Below, piece by piece: positions 1 to 5,727 of a stretch of DNA of 8,934 nt (its first letter is position 1; each line of letters starts with the position of its first letter). A program made the translations under genes and the position numbers. Source of the DNA: Pseudomonadota bacterium (GTDB lineage Bacteria; Pseudomonadota; Gammaproteobacteria; Burkholderiales; JABEVD01); contig JAJZPK010000096.1 of assembly GCA_021811205.1 (NCBI GenBank), positions 1 to 8,934 of the forward strand. Reading direction: 5' to 3'. The notes beneath the pieces were generated by a model. The model was not told the DNA's origin. It saw nothing but the letters and a program-made list of their open reading frames with translations, and did not search any database.

Positions 1-1
1 G

Positions 2-34
2 GGATGCCTTGAGGAGGAAATCTCCCCTTTATAG
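2..34 (+). CDS. Possible 3' end of an upstream gene (partial)
   Basis: One frame entering from the left edge reads ten codons ending GCLEEEISPL and then a TAG stop at 32-34. The stop lies just before a strong GGAGG ribosome binding site (38-42) for the next gene, which is the spacing seen between genes elsewhere in this operon. That makes it a reasonable candidate for the tail of the preceding gene. Too little is present to name a family. The competing reading is that the next gene's frame, which is also open to the left edge, starts earlier and covers this stretch. Confidence 0.3.
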   Translation, partial: GCLEEEISPL

Positions 35-37
35 GTC

Positions 38-42
38 GGAGG
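38..42 (+). promoter_or_regulatory. Ribosome binding site GGAGG that supports a TTG start
   Basis: GGAGG lies five bases before the TTG at 48-50. This TTG is in frame with the DUF3024-like protein and would begin it just before its HPNEFDLRR segment. An ATG at 43 directly follows the GGAGG, but it is in another frame and too close to be used. Confidence 0.5.
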
Positions 43-47
43 ATGGC

Positions 48-371
48 TTGCAGAACTGCCCGCATCCCAATGAATTCGATCTCAGGCGCATCCTTCGCAA
101 GATCTCCGAAAGGTGTCGCTACCGATACGTTTCGCCGGAAGTGGCAGCCATCGCGAACGGGTACGAGATCAAAAGCCCATGCTGCTCGCGCAATATCGAC
201 AAGTCGGGCGGAACGATAGACATTGCGAGGCTCGAGTATGCGGAAGGCGCATGGCGCCTCTACAGCAAGGAGCACGAACAGGATCGGTGGCAGCTCTATG
301 CCGAATACGACACGCTGCAGAGGGCGCTCGATGAACTGAATCGGGATACCGACAGGAGGTTCTGGCAGTGA
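48..371 (+). CDS. Small nif-associated DUF3024-like protein
   Basis: This is a 107-aa soluble protein with no signal peptide or membrane segment. Its C-terminal half (about residues 56-107) follows the DUF3024 pattern as I recall it: a basic/aromatic strand, WRLYSKEH, a second W-x-LY unit, an amphipathic helix (RALDELNRD), and a terminal FWQ. The N-terminal half has HPNEFDLRRI (residues 6-15) and a Cys pair in SPCCSRN (45-46) that could bind metal or be redox active; that is inference. I chose TTG at 48 because GGAGG sits at ideal distance. A TTG at 9, or a start beyond the window, is possible because the frame is open to the left edge. The stop overlaps the nifS GTG by 4 bp (GTGA), so the two are translationally coupled. 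Function is unknown; its place in a nif operon suggests an accessory role. Confidence 0.75.
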   Translation: MQNCPHPNEFDLRRILRKISERCRYRYVSPEVAAIANGYEIKSPCCSRNIDKSGGTIDIARLEYAEGAWRLYSKEHEQDRWQLYAEYDTLQRALDELNRDTDRRFWQ

Positions 372-1480
372 GCATCTATCTGGACAGCAATGCGACGACG
401 CAGGTGGCGAAGGAGTGCGTACAAGCCTTGCTCGAATGCATGGAAGACTTCGGCAATCCTTCCAGCACCCATGTCTATGGGCAGGCTGCGAAGAAAAGGC
501 TGATGGATGCGCGCGCTCAAGTAGCCGCGCTGTTTTCAGCCTCTCCCCAGGAGATGGTATTCACCAGCTCGGGAACGGAAGGCAACCATATGGCGATCCT
601 CGGTGCATGCGCAATGCACCCCGAAAAGCGGCATGTGGTGACGAGCCGGGTCGAGCATCCTTCGACGCTATCGCTGGTTGCTCATCTCGAAAATCAGGGC
701 TGCCGGGTGACGAGGCTGGACGTCGACGAAGAAGGCAGGCTGGATCTCGATGCATTTGAAAAGAGCATCACGGACGAGACGGCGATTGCATCCCTGATGT
801 GGGCGAACAACGAAACGGGCGTGATTTTTCCGATCGAGGCGGCAGCGAAAATCGCCAAATCGAAGGGATGCCTGTTCCACACTGATGCGGTGCAGGCAGC
901 CGGGAAGGTGAAGATCGATCTGTCGAGCGTGCCCGTCGATTTTCTCTCTTTTTCGGGGCACAAGATGCATGCGCCGAAAGGAATGGGCTCGCTGTTCGTG
1001 AGAAAAGGGGTCAAGTTGCCGCCGCTCTTTTTCGGGCACCAGGAAAGAGGGCGGCGTGGGGGTACGGAAAACCTGCCGGGAATCGCTGCGCTGGCAGCCG
1101 CATGCAGGCTGGCCATGGAGGCTGATGTCGGCAGAATCTCGGCCTTGCGCAACAAGCTCGAAGAAGGCGTTTTGGCGCAAATCGGCATTGCGCGCATCAA
1201 CGGGGTTGGCGCGGACCGGGTAGGCAATACGTCGAATGTGAGTTTTGGAAACATCGAAAGCGAAGCGATCCTGACAGACCTTGACAGGGAAGGCATCTAT
1301 GCATCGAGCGGCGCGGCCTGCACGGCAGGCGGCAGCGAACCTTCCCACGTGCTGCGCGCGATGGGGGCTCAGGCAGGATCAGCGGTGCGTTTCTCGCTCA
1401 GCCGATACACGCAGGACGAGGATATAGAGAAATTGCTGGGCATCCTGCCCGGCTTGGTTGAGAAAAGGAGAATGCAATGA
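368..1480 (+). CDS. nifS: NifS-type cysteine desulfurase
   Basis: PLP-dependent enzyme that removes sulfur from L-cysteine as an enzyme persulfide and delivers it to Fe-S cluster assembly for nitrogenase, normally on the NifU scaffold. The 370-aa chain has the class V aminotransferase set: SNATT near the N-terminus, TSSGTEGNH (66-74), EHPS with H97 over the PLP ring, ANNETG (146-151), HTDAVQ with D173, SGHK with the PLP lysine K199, GRRGGTEN (228-235), and the mobile loop SSGAACTAGG with persulfide cysteine C318. C318 and K199 fit the NifS/IscS layout. At 370 aa it is somewhat shorter than NifS proteins of about 400 aa. Start GTG 368 is supported by AGGAGG at 354-359. The stop overlaps nifT as ATGA. 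An IscS role cannot be excluded by sequence alone, but the nif context favours NifS. No nifU is visible in the window. Confidence 0.93.
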   Translation: MSIYLDSNATTQVAKECVQALLECMEDFGNPSSTHVYGQAAKKRLMDARAQVAALFSASPQEMVFTSSGTEGNHMAILGACAMHPEKRHVVTSRVEHPSTLSLVAHLENQGCRVTRLDVDEEGRLDLDAFEKSITDETAIASLMWANNETGVIFPIEAAAKIAKSKGCLFHTDAVQAAGKVKIDLSSVPVDFLSFSGHKMHAPKGMGSLFVRKGVKLPPLFFGHQERGRRGGTENLPGIAALAAACRLAMEADVGRISALRNKLEEGVLAQIGIARINGVGADRVGNTSNVSFGNIESEAILTDLDREGIYASSGAACTAGGSEPSHVLRAMGAQAGSAVRFSLSRYTQDEDIEKLLGILPGLVEKRRMQ

Positions 1481-1686
1481 AGGTAATGATCCGCAGAGAC
1501 GCAGCAGGCGTACTTTCAGCCTATGTGCCGAAGAAGGATCTGGAAGAGCCGGTCGTTTCCATGGAAAAGGAAACGCTCTGGGGCGGATCCGTGACGCTGG
1601 CCAACGGCTGGGTGCTCGAGCTTCCCGAAATGAGTGCTGACACGAAGCTTCCCATCACGGTGGAAGCCAGAAAGAGCGGAGGCTGA
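1477..1686 (+). CDS. nifT: NifT/FixU family protein
   Basis: A 69-aa protein matching NifT/FixU almost throughout: MKVMIRR at the N-terminus, then AYVPKKDLEEPVVSME (18-33), LWGG (37-40), LANGWVLELPEM (44-55) and a C-terminal ITVEARKSGG. NifT is a small soluble protein encoded in many nif clusters. Its biochemical role is unresolved; mutants reported in other diazotrophs have little or no phenotype, and involvement in nitrogenase maturation has been suggested. AAAGGAG at 1464-1470 precedes the ATG by six bases, and the start overlaps the nifS stop as ATGA. In many diazotrophs nifT directly follows nifK; here it follows nifS, so it has been separated from the structural genes. Confidence 0.95.
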   Translation: MKVMIRRDAAGVLSAYVPKKDLEEPVVSMEKETLWGGSVTLANGWVLELPEMSADTKLPITVEARKSGG

Positions 1687-1687
1687 A

Positions 1688-1945
1688 ATGGCGCTCGATG
1701 TCGATCAGATCGGCGGTTTCCTGGATAGCTGCGCAGACAGAAGCGCGCTGGTTCCGGAATTCAGGAAGCAGTTTCCCGGGATATCGATCATTCGCTGCGA
1801 TGCACTCGACATGCGCGATGAGACCCCTATCAAATCGACTGCAGGATTCGACCTGTATCTCGTGGACGGAAGGGAGCATTGCGTGAAGATCACGAACGAT
1901 GCGGGTGTTGCGACCGGCGTAGTGGTGGTGGAGAAGAAAAAATGA
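1688..1945 (+). CDS. Small nif-associated protein, DUF6129-like
   Basis: An 85-aa protein starting MALDVDQIGGF. It has an N-terminal helical part followed by a compact beta-rich part: FDLYLVDGREHCVKIT (about residues 57-72), then AGVATGVVVVEKKK at the end. This layout matches small proteins encoded beside nifT and related genes in proteobacterial nif clusters, which I recall as DUF6129; the family number is from memory. There is no known enzymatic motif, signal peptide or membrane segment. I chose ATG 1688 because GGAGG (1678-1682) lies five bases upstream. A longer in-frame version beginning inside nifT is less likely. The stop overlaps the next start as ATGA. Function unknown. Confidence 0.8.
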   Translation: MALDVDQIGGFLDSCADRSALVPEFRKQFPGISIIRCDALDMRDETPIKSTAGFDLYLVDGREHCVKITNDAGVATGVVVVEKKK

Positions 1946-3081
1946 TTCCGTTGTCTGATCCCGACATCAGCCTTTTCGAACTCGACGTCGTTTCGGCCAC
2001 ATTGAAGTCTCCGAGGCTGAGCCAGGGACCTGAAGTCGAGGCCTTCGAGTCGGCTTTCGCCGCCTATGTCGGGAGGCGTCACGCGGTCGCCGTGCAAAGC
2101 GGCACCATGGCGCTGCTCCTTGGACTCAAGGCAAGCGGAATCGGGGAAGACATGGAGGTGATCGTATCTCCCTATTCATGGCATCAGGTCGCCCATGCCG
2201 TTGCGCTGTGCGGCGCAAAACCGGTGTTTTCCGATATCGACTACTGGGCCGGGACGCTCGATCCTTCCAAGGTGGAAGCCAGGGTCACTCCGAAAACGAG
2301 CGCCATCATCGCAGGGAACGTCAACGGCCACCCGGCACCCTGGGATACGTTCCGCGAAATAGCGAAACGCAACAATCTGCTCCTGATCGAGGATTCGACC
2401 GAGGCAATCGCATCAACCTACAAGGGAAGGGCAGTCGGAAGCTTCGGCGATTTCTCGATTTTCGATTTCTCCCAGCCAGGACCGCTTGTCTGCGGCGAAG
2501 GGGGGATGCTGGTGACGGACGACGCTGATCTCGCGAGACGCGCAAGGCAACTCAGGAACAGGCGGCTGGACGAACGCTTTTCGGTCGTGACAGGCGCGAT
2601 GCTTCCCTGGCAGTGCGGCATGAGCGATCTTTCAGCGTCGCTGGGTCTCGCCCAGCTCGAGCGCATCGACGAGATACTGGCGCGGCGCAAGAACGTCGAG
2701 GATTATTATTTCGACCACATTCGCTCGTTCGAGGGCATCAAGGATCCTTACATCGCGCCTGATGTCGATGAAGTGCACTGGTTCCTTTATGTCGTGCATC
2801 TCGGGACCCGCTTCTCGAAAAGCAGCAGGGACGCGATCGTGACGGATCTGCATACCGAGGAGATCGAGTCTGCAGCCTACTGCCAGCCCATGCATCTGCA
2901 GCCTTTCTATCATGGGCTCGGCTACCGCAAGGGAAATTTCTTCGTGACGGAAAAGGTGGCGGACAGATCGCTCGCGCTGCCTTTCCACGGACATTTGAGC
3001 GAAGACCAGGTCGGCTTCATCGTGAAGACCGCGAAGGACGCTTCGCTCAATATTGGGGCGGGTTCCGCCATATATCTATAA
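1942..3081 (+). CDS. DegT/DnrJ/EryC1-type aminotransferase homologue lacking the PLP lysine
   Basis: A 379-aa fold-type I PLP-enzyme homologue of the sugar aminotransferase group. Visible family marks are LSQGPEVEAFESAFAAYVG (31-49), AVQSGTMALLLGL, PYSWHQVAHA, AKPVFSDID, GNVNGHPAPW, LLIEDSTEA with D151 at the pyridine-binding position, GDFSIFDFSQPGPLVCGEGG, and MSDLSASLGLAQLERID. Where family members carry the Schiff-base lysine (pattern SFxxxK before the glycine-rich turn), this protein has Q178-P179-G180, so no lysine is present. The usual Gln after the Asp is Glu (E154), and HxYG before the Asp segment is replaced by NVNG. It may therefore be a non-transaminating homologue, a binding protein, or use another residue. 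ATG 1942 follows GGAG and overlaps the previous stop as ATGA. There is no sugar-biosynthesis gene nearby; the nif setting suggests a nitrogen-fixation accessory role, unknown in detail. Confidence 0.85.
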   Translation: MIPLSDPDISLFELDVVSATLKSPRLSQGPEVEAFESAFAAYVGRRHAVAVQSGTMALLLGLKASGIGEDMEVIVSPYSWHQVAHAVALCGAKPVFSDIDYWAGTLDPSKVEARVTPKTSAIIAGNVNGHPAPWDTFREIAKRNNLLLIEDSTEAIASTYKGRAVGSFGDFSIFDFSQPGPLVCGEGGMLVTDDADLARRARQLRNRRLDERFSVVTGAMLPWQCGMSDLSASLGLAQLERIDEILARRKNVEDYYFDHIRSFEGIKDPYIAPDVDEVHWFLYVVHLGTRFSKSSRDAIVTDLHTEEIESAAYCQPMHLQPFYHGLGYRKGNFFVTEKVADRSLALPFHGHLSEDQVGFIVKTAKDASLNIGAGSAIYL

Positions 3082-3104
3082 ATAAACCACCAAGGAGCAA
3101 AGCA

Positions 3105-3401
3105 ATGCCAGTATTGACCATCATGCCGTCAGGCAAACAAGTTCAGGCCGCCGAGGGAATGAGCATTCTCCAGGCAATCCTTTCGTCCGGCGAGGATATC
3201 AATCACAAATGCGAAGGCAAGGCGGATTGCGGTTCGTGCCATATTTTCGTGACGGAAGGCAGGAAGAGCATATCCAGGATCCAGCGCCTGGAGAACGAGA
3301 AACTCGACACGATCGTCGGTGTGGGTTCCAAGTCGCGTCTCGCCTGTCAGGCAATACTCGGCAACGAGAACGTCACCGTCGAAATTCTGACCTTCGTCTA
3401 G
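3105..3401 (+). CDS. [2Fe-2S] ferredoxin, adrenodoxin/Isc type, nif-associated
   Basis: A 98-aa soluble electron carrier. Four cysteines are spaced C36-x5-C42-x2-C45-x35-C81, in CEGKADCGSC and RLACQA. This is close to the adrenodoxin/IscFdx pattern rather than the plant-type C-x4-C-x2-C. The N-terminal strand (MPVLTIMPSGKQVQA) and EGMSILQAIL helix are typical of the beta-grasp fold, and the chain ends soon after TVEILTF. AAGGAG (3092-3097) sits seven bases before the ATG; only 23 bases separate it from the previous stop. Likely roles are electron delivery to nitrogenase or to Fe-S/FeMo-cofactor assembly; the sequence cannot choose between them. It is too short for, and lacks the insert of, the O2-protective Shethna protein II. 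A housekeeping isc ferredoxin is less likely because no isc genes are adjacent. Confidence 0.9.
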   Translation: MPVLTIMPSGKQVQAAEGMSILQAILSSGEDINHKCEGKADCGSCHIFVTEGRKSISRIQRLENEKLDTIVGVGSKSRLACQAILGNENVTVEILTFV

Positions 3402-3410
3402 GAGAGGGCC

Positions 3411-4244
3411 ATGGACATAGTCGAAGAGATCAGGCGAAAACTGGAGGCGGGCGAAGTCATCCCCTATCTGGGGCCGGGCGTGCTTGATCTCTCGCCCAGC
3501 TGTCCGGTGCCGAAATCGCCTGAAGAACTGGTCGAAATCCTGACCGGGAAGGCTTCCGTTCCCCACAAGGTAAGGAAGAATCTGACCGCGGCAGCGCAAT
3601 TCGTCGAGAACTTCAAGCACAGGAAGACCTTGACCGGAATCATCTCCGAAGCATTCAAGGGCAAGGTCGAGCCTTCCAGCTTGCATCATTATCTCGCATC
3701 GCTTCCCAAGGAGCCGCTCCTGATCGTCGATACCTGGTACGACAATTCCATGCAGTGGGCGCTTCAGCCGAGAGCGGACTGGGGGCAGATCCAGGGGGTG
3801 AGCCAGTCGGAGCATTTCGGCACCTGGGTGCATTATTACCGGCCGGAAGGTGATCAGGGCGACGATTTCGAGGCTGAAACCTGGGGAACCGTGCTCTACA
3901 AGCCGCTGGGCTCGATTGCACCCGATCAGAATTTCCTGGTTTCGGACACCGATTTCGTCGAAGTCATGACGGAAATAGACATCCAGACACCGATTCCCGA
4001 AGTGGTGAAGCAGTTGCGCTCGGGACGGCATTTCCTTTTCCTGGGATGCCGTTTCAGGAACCAGCTCGAGCGCACCTTCGCGCGCCAGATCATGAAGCGT
4101 TCGTCAAGCAGTCACTGGGCCGTACTGCCGGGAGAGCTGACGAGAAACGAAGAGCGCTTCATGAGGGAGCAGAACATTCAGAGACTGGATATTCCGCTTT
4201 CCGAATTCGTCGGCAGCTTGGTTTCAGAAAAACTCGCGGCCTGA
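3411..4244 (+). CDS. SIR2-fold protein with degenerate NAD-site motifs
   Basis: A 277-aa protein resembling SIR2-like (SIR2_2 type) domains. An N-terminal helix leads into VIPYLGPGVL (16-25), the counterpart of the glycine-rich NAD loop (PYLGAGxS). LLIVDTWYD (103-111) sits where the family has TTNxD, VLYKPLG (161-167) where it has KLHG, and HFLFLGCRFRNQLERTF (207-223) matches the late Rossmann strand with GYSxxD. The usual Asn is W109 and the usual His is absent, so deacylase or NAD-hydrolase activity is doubtful while NAD or nucleotide binding remains possible. It has no transmembrane segment. AGGAG lies six bases before the ATG and overlaps the ferredoxin stop. It is the last gene of the left operon and ends convergently with the 143-aa gene. 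Role unknown; defence functions of SIR2 proteins have no support here because no partner genes are present. Confidence 0.75.
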   Translation: MDIVEEIRRKLEAGEVIPYLGPGVLDLSPSCPVPKSPEELVEILTGKASVPHKVRKNLTAAAQFVENFKHRKTLTGIISEAFKGKVEPSSLHHYLASLPKEPLLIVDTWYDNSMQWALQPRADWGQIQGVSQSEHFGTWVHYYRPEGDQGDDFEAETWGTVLYKPLGSIAPDQNFLVSDTDFVEVMTEIDIQTPIPEVVKQLRSGRHFLFLGCRFRNQLERTFARQIMKRSSSSHWAVLPGELTRNEERFMREQNIQRLDIPLSEFVGSLVSEKLAA

Positions 4245-4297
4245 GTTAATGAGGGGCTATTCCTGGAGGAGCGCCCGCGACGGGTTCTGAAGGGTAC

Positions 4298-4729
4298 TCA
4301 GCCCCCGCTCATGACGAGATTGAAGGCGGACCGCAGCAGGCTCAGTTCGGCCATCGGGATGCCGCGCATCTCGCTGATGGGTTTCATCGTTCCGCCGCTG
4401 GCAGCGATTTCCTCCTTGGGAGGATCCAGGGCGATGAATTTGGCGAGATGGATGCGGATCGGGCCATTGCCGCCTTCCATCCACTCATCAAATCCTTCGG
4501 CCAGGTTCACCACGGCAGGATCCAGTCCGTAGCGCGAACAGATGGCTTCCTTCACTTTTTCGGGTTCATGGTTTTCCGATATGTCCTGGGGTGGCGAGGC
4601 GGGCGCGGCCCCTTCAGGCAAGGGCGAAGGCACCAGCACGCTGGAACCGTACCGCGCATACAGGGACGCTGCGCTGTAAGTGTCGAAATGACACAGAATG
4701 ACCCGGTTGTGTTCAAGAATGTCGCTCAT
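4298..4729 (-). CDS. Nif-associated protein of unknown function, 143 aa
   Basis: I do not recognise a characterised family. The start MSDILEHNRVILCHFDTYSA looks like a folded strand-helix unit with one Cys (C13). A low-complexity Pro/Ala/Ser/Glu linker follows (about residues 33-56). A second folded part runs from about 57 to 143: it includes EGFDEWMEG, then IRIHLAKFIALDPP (91-104), ISEMRGIPMAELSLLRSAFNLVMSGG at the end. The protein is acidic and soluble with no signal peptide. GGAAGGA lies seven bases before the ATG, and 18 bases separate it from the FmdB-type gene, so it is the last gene of a three-gene - strand set. Proteins of this general form occur in other nif clusters as far as I recall, but no role is known. 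Confidence 0.8.
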   Translation of the reverse strand: MSDILEHNRVILCHFDTYSAASLYARYGSSVLVPSPLPEGAAPASPPQDISENHEPEKVKEAICSRYGLDPAVVNLAEGFDEWMEGGNGPIRIHLAKFIALDPPKEEIAASGGTMKPISEMRGIPMAELSLLRSAFNLVMSGG

Positions 4730-4747
4730 GGTTTTGTCCTTCCAAGT

Positions 4748-4978
4748 TCAGGTGCGCGGCTTTTCGGATGATTTGTAATTGCTGAAATGGCCTTCCTTGG
4801 CCGCCTGCGCTCGAGCGCTCCTTATGATCCCGGCGCTCTGGCTGGCCGGCGCCGGCTTCGAGACGAGTTTTTCCAGATTTCCGCTCCCGCATTTCGGGCA
4901 GGTCACGACCGTCGAGCTCATCACGAGCTTGTCAAAAACGGTTTCGCATTCGCGGCATTGGTAGTCGTAGATGGGCAT
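4748..4978 (-). CDS. FmdB-type zinc ribbon protein
   Basis: A 76-aa protein with the FmdB/CxxC-CxxC putative regulatory domain: MPIYDYQCREC at the N-terminus, then TCPKCGS, giving C8-x2-C11 and C27-x2-C30, which would bind one zinc ion. The core spans residues 1-40; the tail is basic, rich in Ser/Ala/Lys and probably flexible. FmdB was first named from a methylotroph amide-utilisation locus and proposed to be regulatory; the biochemical role of the family is unsettled, and nif clusters often carry one. AAGGAAG lies six bases before the ATG. It sits 12 bases after the upstream 88-aa gene, consistent with co-transcription. Confidence 0.9.
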   Translation of the reverse strand: MPIYDYQCRECETVFDKLVMSSTVVTCPKCGSGNLEKLVSKPAPASQSAGIIRSARAQAAKEGHFSNYKSSEKPRT

Positions 4979-4990
4979 GCTGTCTTCCTT

Positions 4991-5257
4991 TCAAAATTGG
5001 ATCGTTCGGGTCTCTTCTTCTTCTTTGATCTCGGCGCACGTGAGCGCGCCCTTTTCGTCGTAAGCGTAACGGTGCTCGAACTCCACCTCGCCGTAGACGA
5101 TCTTCCTGCAAATGGCGATGCGGCCCGATTCGTCGTAAATTGCAGAAAAATAGGTGTTGCGGTTGCGTATCGCATCCGCATCCAGTTCGGAAACCAGCTT
5201 GAGCGGCAGTCCCGCCCCGCTGTAGGTCAGAAAATAGTGCTCTTTTTCATGCGCCAT
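4991..5257 (-). CDS. Small nif-associated protein, DUF6156-like
   Basis: An 88-aa protein starting MAHEKEHYFLTYSGAGLPLK. It is a mostly beta-stranded small domain: ELDADAIRNRNTYFSAIYDE, GRIAICRKIVYGEVEFEHRY and YDEKGALTCAEI are successive strand-turn units, followed by an acidic tail (EIKEEEETRTIQF). This resembles a small uncharacterised family found in nif clusters that I recall as DUF6156; the number is from memory. There are no catalytic motifs or membrane segments. I chose ATG at 5257 rather than the ATG nine codons upstream because AGGAG (complement of 5265-5269) lies exactly seven bases before it. The start faces the PGDYG gene start across only 35 bases, and no promoter for it was seen. 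Confidence 0.75.
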   Translation of the reverse strand: MAHEKEHYFLTYSGAGLPLKLVSELDADAIRNRNTYFSAIYDESGRIAICRKIVYGEVEFEHRYAYDEKGALTCAEIKEEEETRTIQF

Positions 5258-5264
5258 GCCGATG

Positions 5265-5269
5265 CTCCT
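5265..5269 (-). promoter_or_regulatory. Ribosome binding site deciding the start of the 88-aa gene
   Basis: On the minus strand AGGAG is followed by CATCGGC and then ATG at 5257. The longer alternative, starting at 5284, would put this site inside its own coding sequence. Confidence 0.6.
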
Positions 5270-5292
5270 GAAAATGTAATACACTTGGCGGC

Positions 5293-5727
5293 ATGATCGA
5301 ATTGAAGAACATCGACCTGCGCTTCGATCCTGACGCCCGCTGGTACGTCAAGGACGAAGTCGTCCAGGTGGCATTCGCGAGGCAGGAGGGAGAACTGGTC
5401 TCCCTGGAAGGGCCGAACCGATATCTTGCGGGCGACGCATTGATCACGGGTTCCACAGGCAGCCGCTGGAGCGTCTCGCGCGAGCGGTTCGATTCCAGGT
5501 ACGAAGCGGTCTCCCCTGTCCGGAACGGGGAAGACGGACCGTACAGAAACAGGCCGGTCCCCGTGCTCGCCAAGCAGATGAAGGTCCCTTTCAGCATCGC
5601 GAGAAGCGAAGGCGGCGACATGCTGTCGGGAGAACCCGGCGATTGGCTCATGCAGTATGCGCCCGGAGATTTCGGCATCACGGAGCACTCCCGTTTCGCC
5701 CAGGTCTACAGAATTTCAGCAAAATAA
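5293..5727 (+). CDS. PGDYG-domain protein
   Basis: A 144-aa protein whose C-terminal region carries the signature of the PGDYG family: GEPGDWLMQYAPGDFGI (113-129) followed by FAQVYRI near the end, with Phe in place of the name-giving Tyr. The N-terminal two thirds are strand-rich with many charged residues (RWYVKDEVVQVAFA; RYLAGDALITGSTGSRWSVSRERF), suggesting a compact beta fold. The family is uncharacterised. No signal peptide or membrane helix is visible. It is the only + strand gene between the - strand blocks. Its start is 35 bases from the divergent 88-aa gene, and its last 12 bases overlap the 3' end of the rhodanese-ankyrin gene on the other strand. No clear ribosome binding site or sigma-54 promoter precedes the ATG, so its expression level and start are less certain. 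Confidence 0.8.
   Translation: MIELKNIDLRFDPDARWYVKDEVVQVAFARQEGELVSLEGPNRYLAGDALITGSTGSRWSVSRERFDSRYEAVSPVRNGEDGPYRNRPVPVLAKQMKVPFSIARSEGGDMLSGEPGDWLMQYAPGDFGITEHSRFAQVYRISAK

Noticed and set aside
668..1348. Long minus-strand frames within nifS.
   Set aside because: nifS is unambiguous here and the reverse translations look like shadow frames rich in Arg, Pro and Ser.
1879..1941. An earlier start for the DegT-like gene inside the preceding gene.
   Set aside because: The extra 21 residues (Cys/Arg/Gly-rich) do not resemble the family, and the ATG at 1942 has an ATGA overlap and a ribosome site.
3129..4031. A 300-codon open frame on the minus strand opposite the ferredoxin and SIR2-like genes.
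   Set aside because: Both + strand genes have clear family motifs and ribosome sites; the reverse frame shows no recognisable domain and is an effect of GC-rich codon use.
3411..4244. Interpretation of the SIR2-like protein as an anti-phage defence gene.
   Set aside because: There is no partner effector or other defence gene, it is embedded in a nif operon, and its catalytic motifs are degenerate.
4245..4305. Possible bidirectional terminator between the convergent SIR2-like and 143-aa genes: GGGGCT (4253-4258) can pair with AGCCCC (4300-4305), with a small CCCG-CGA-CGGG hairpin (4274-4284) inside.
   Set aside because: The loop of the long pairing is about 41 bases, the inner stem has only four pairs, and there is no T-tract, so a terminator cannot be claimed.
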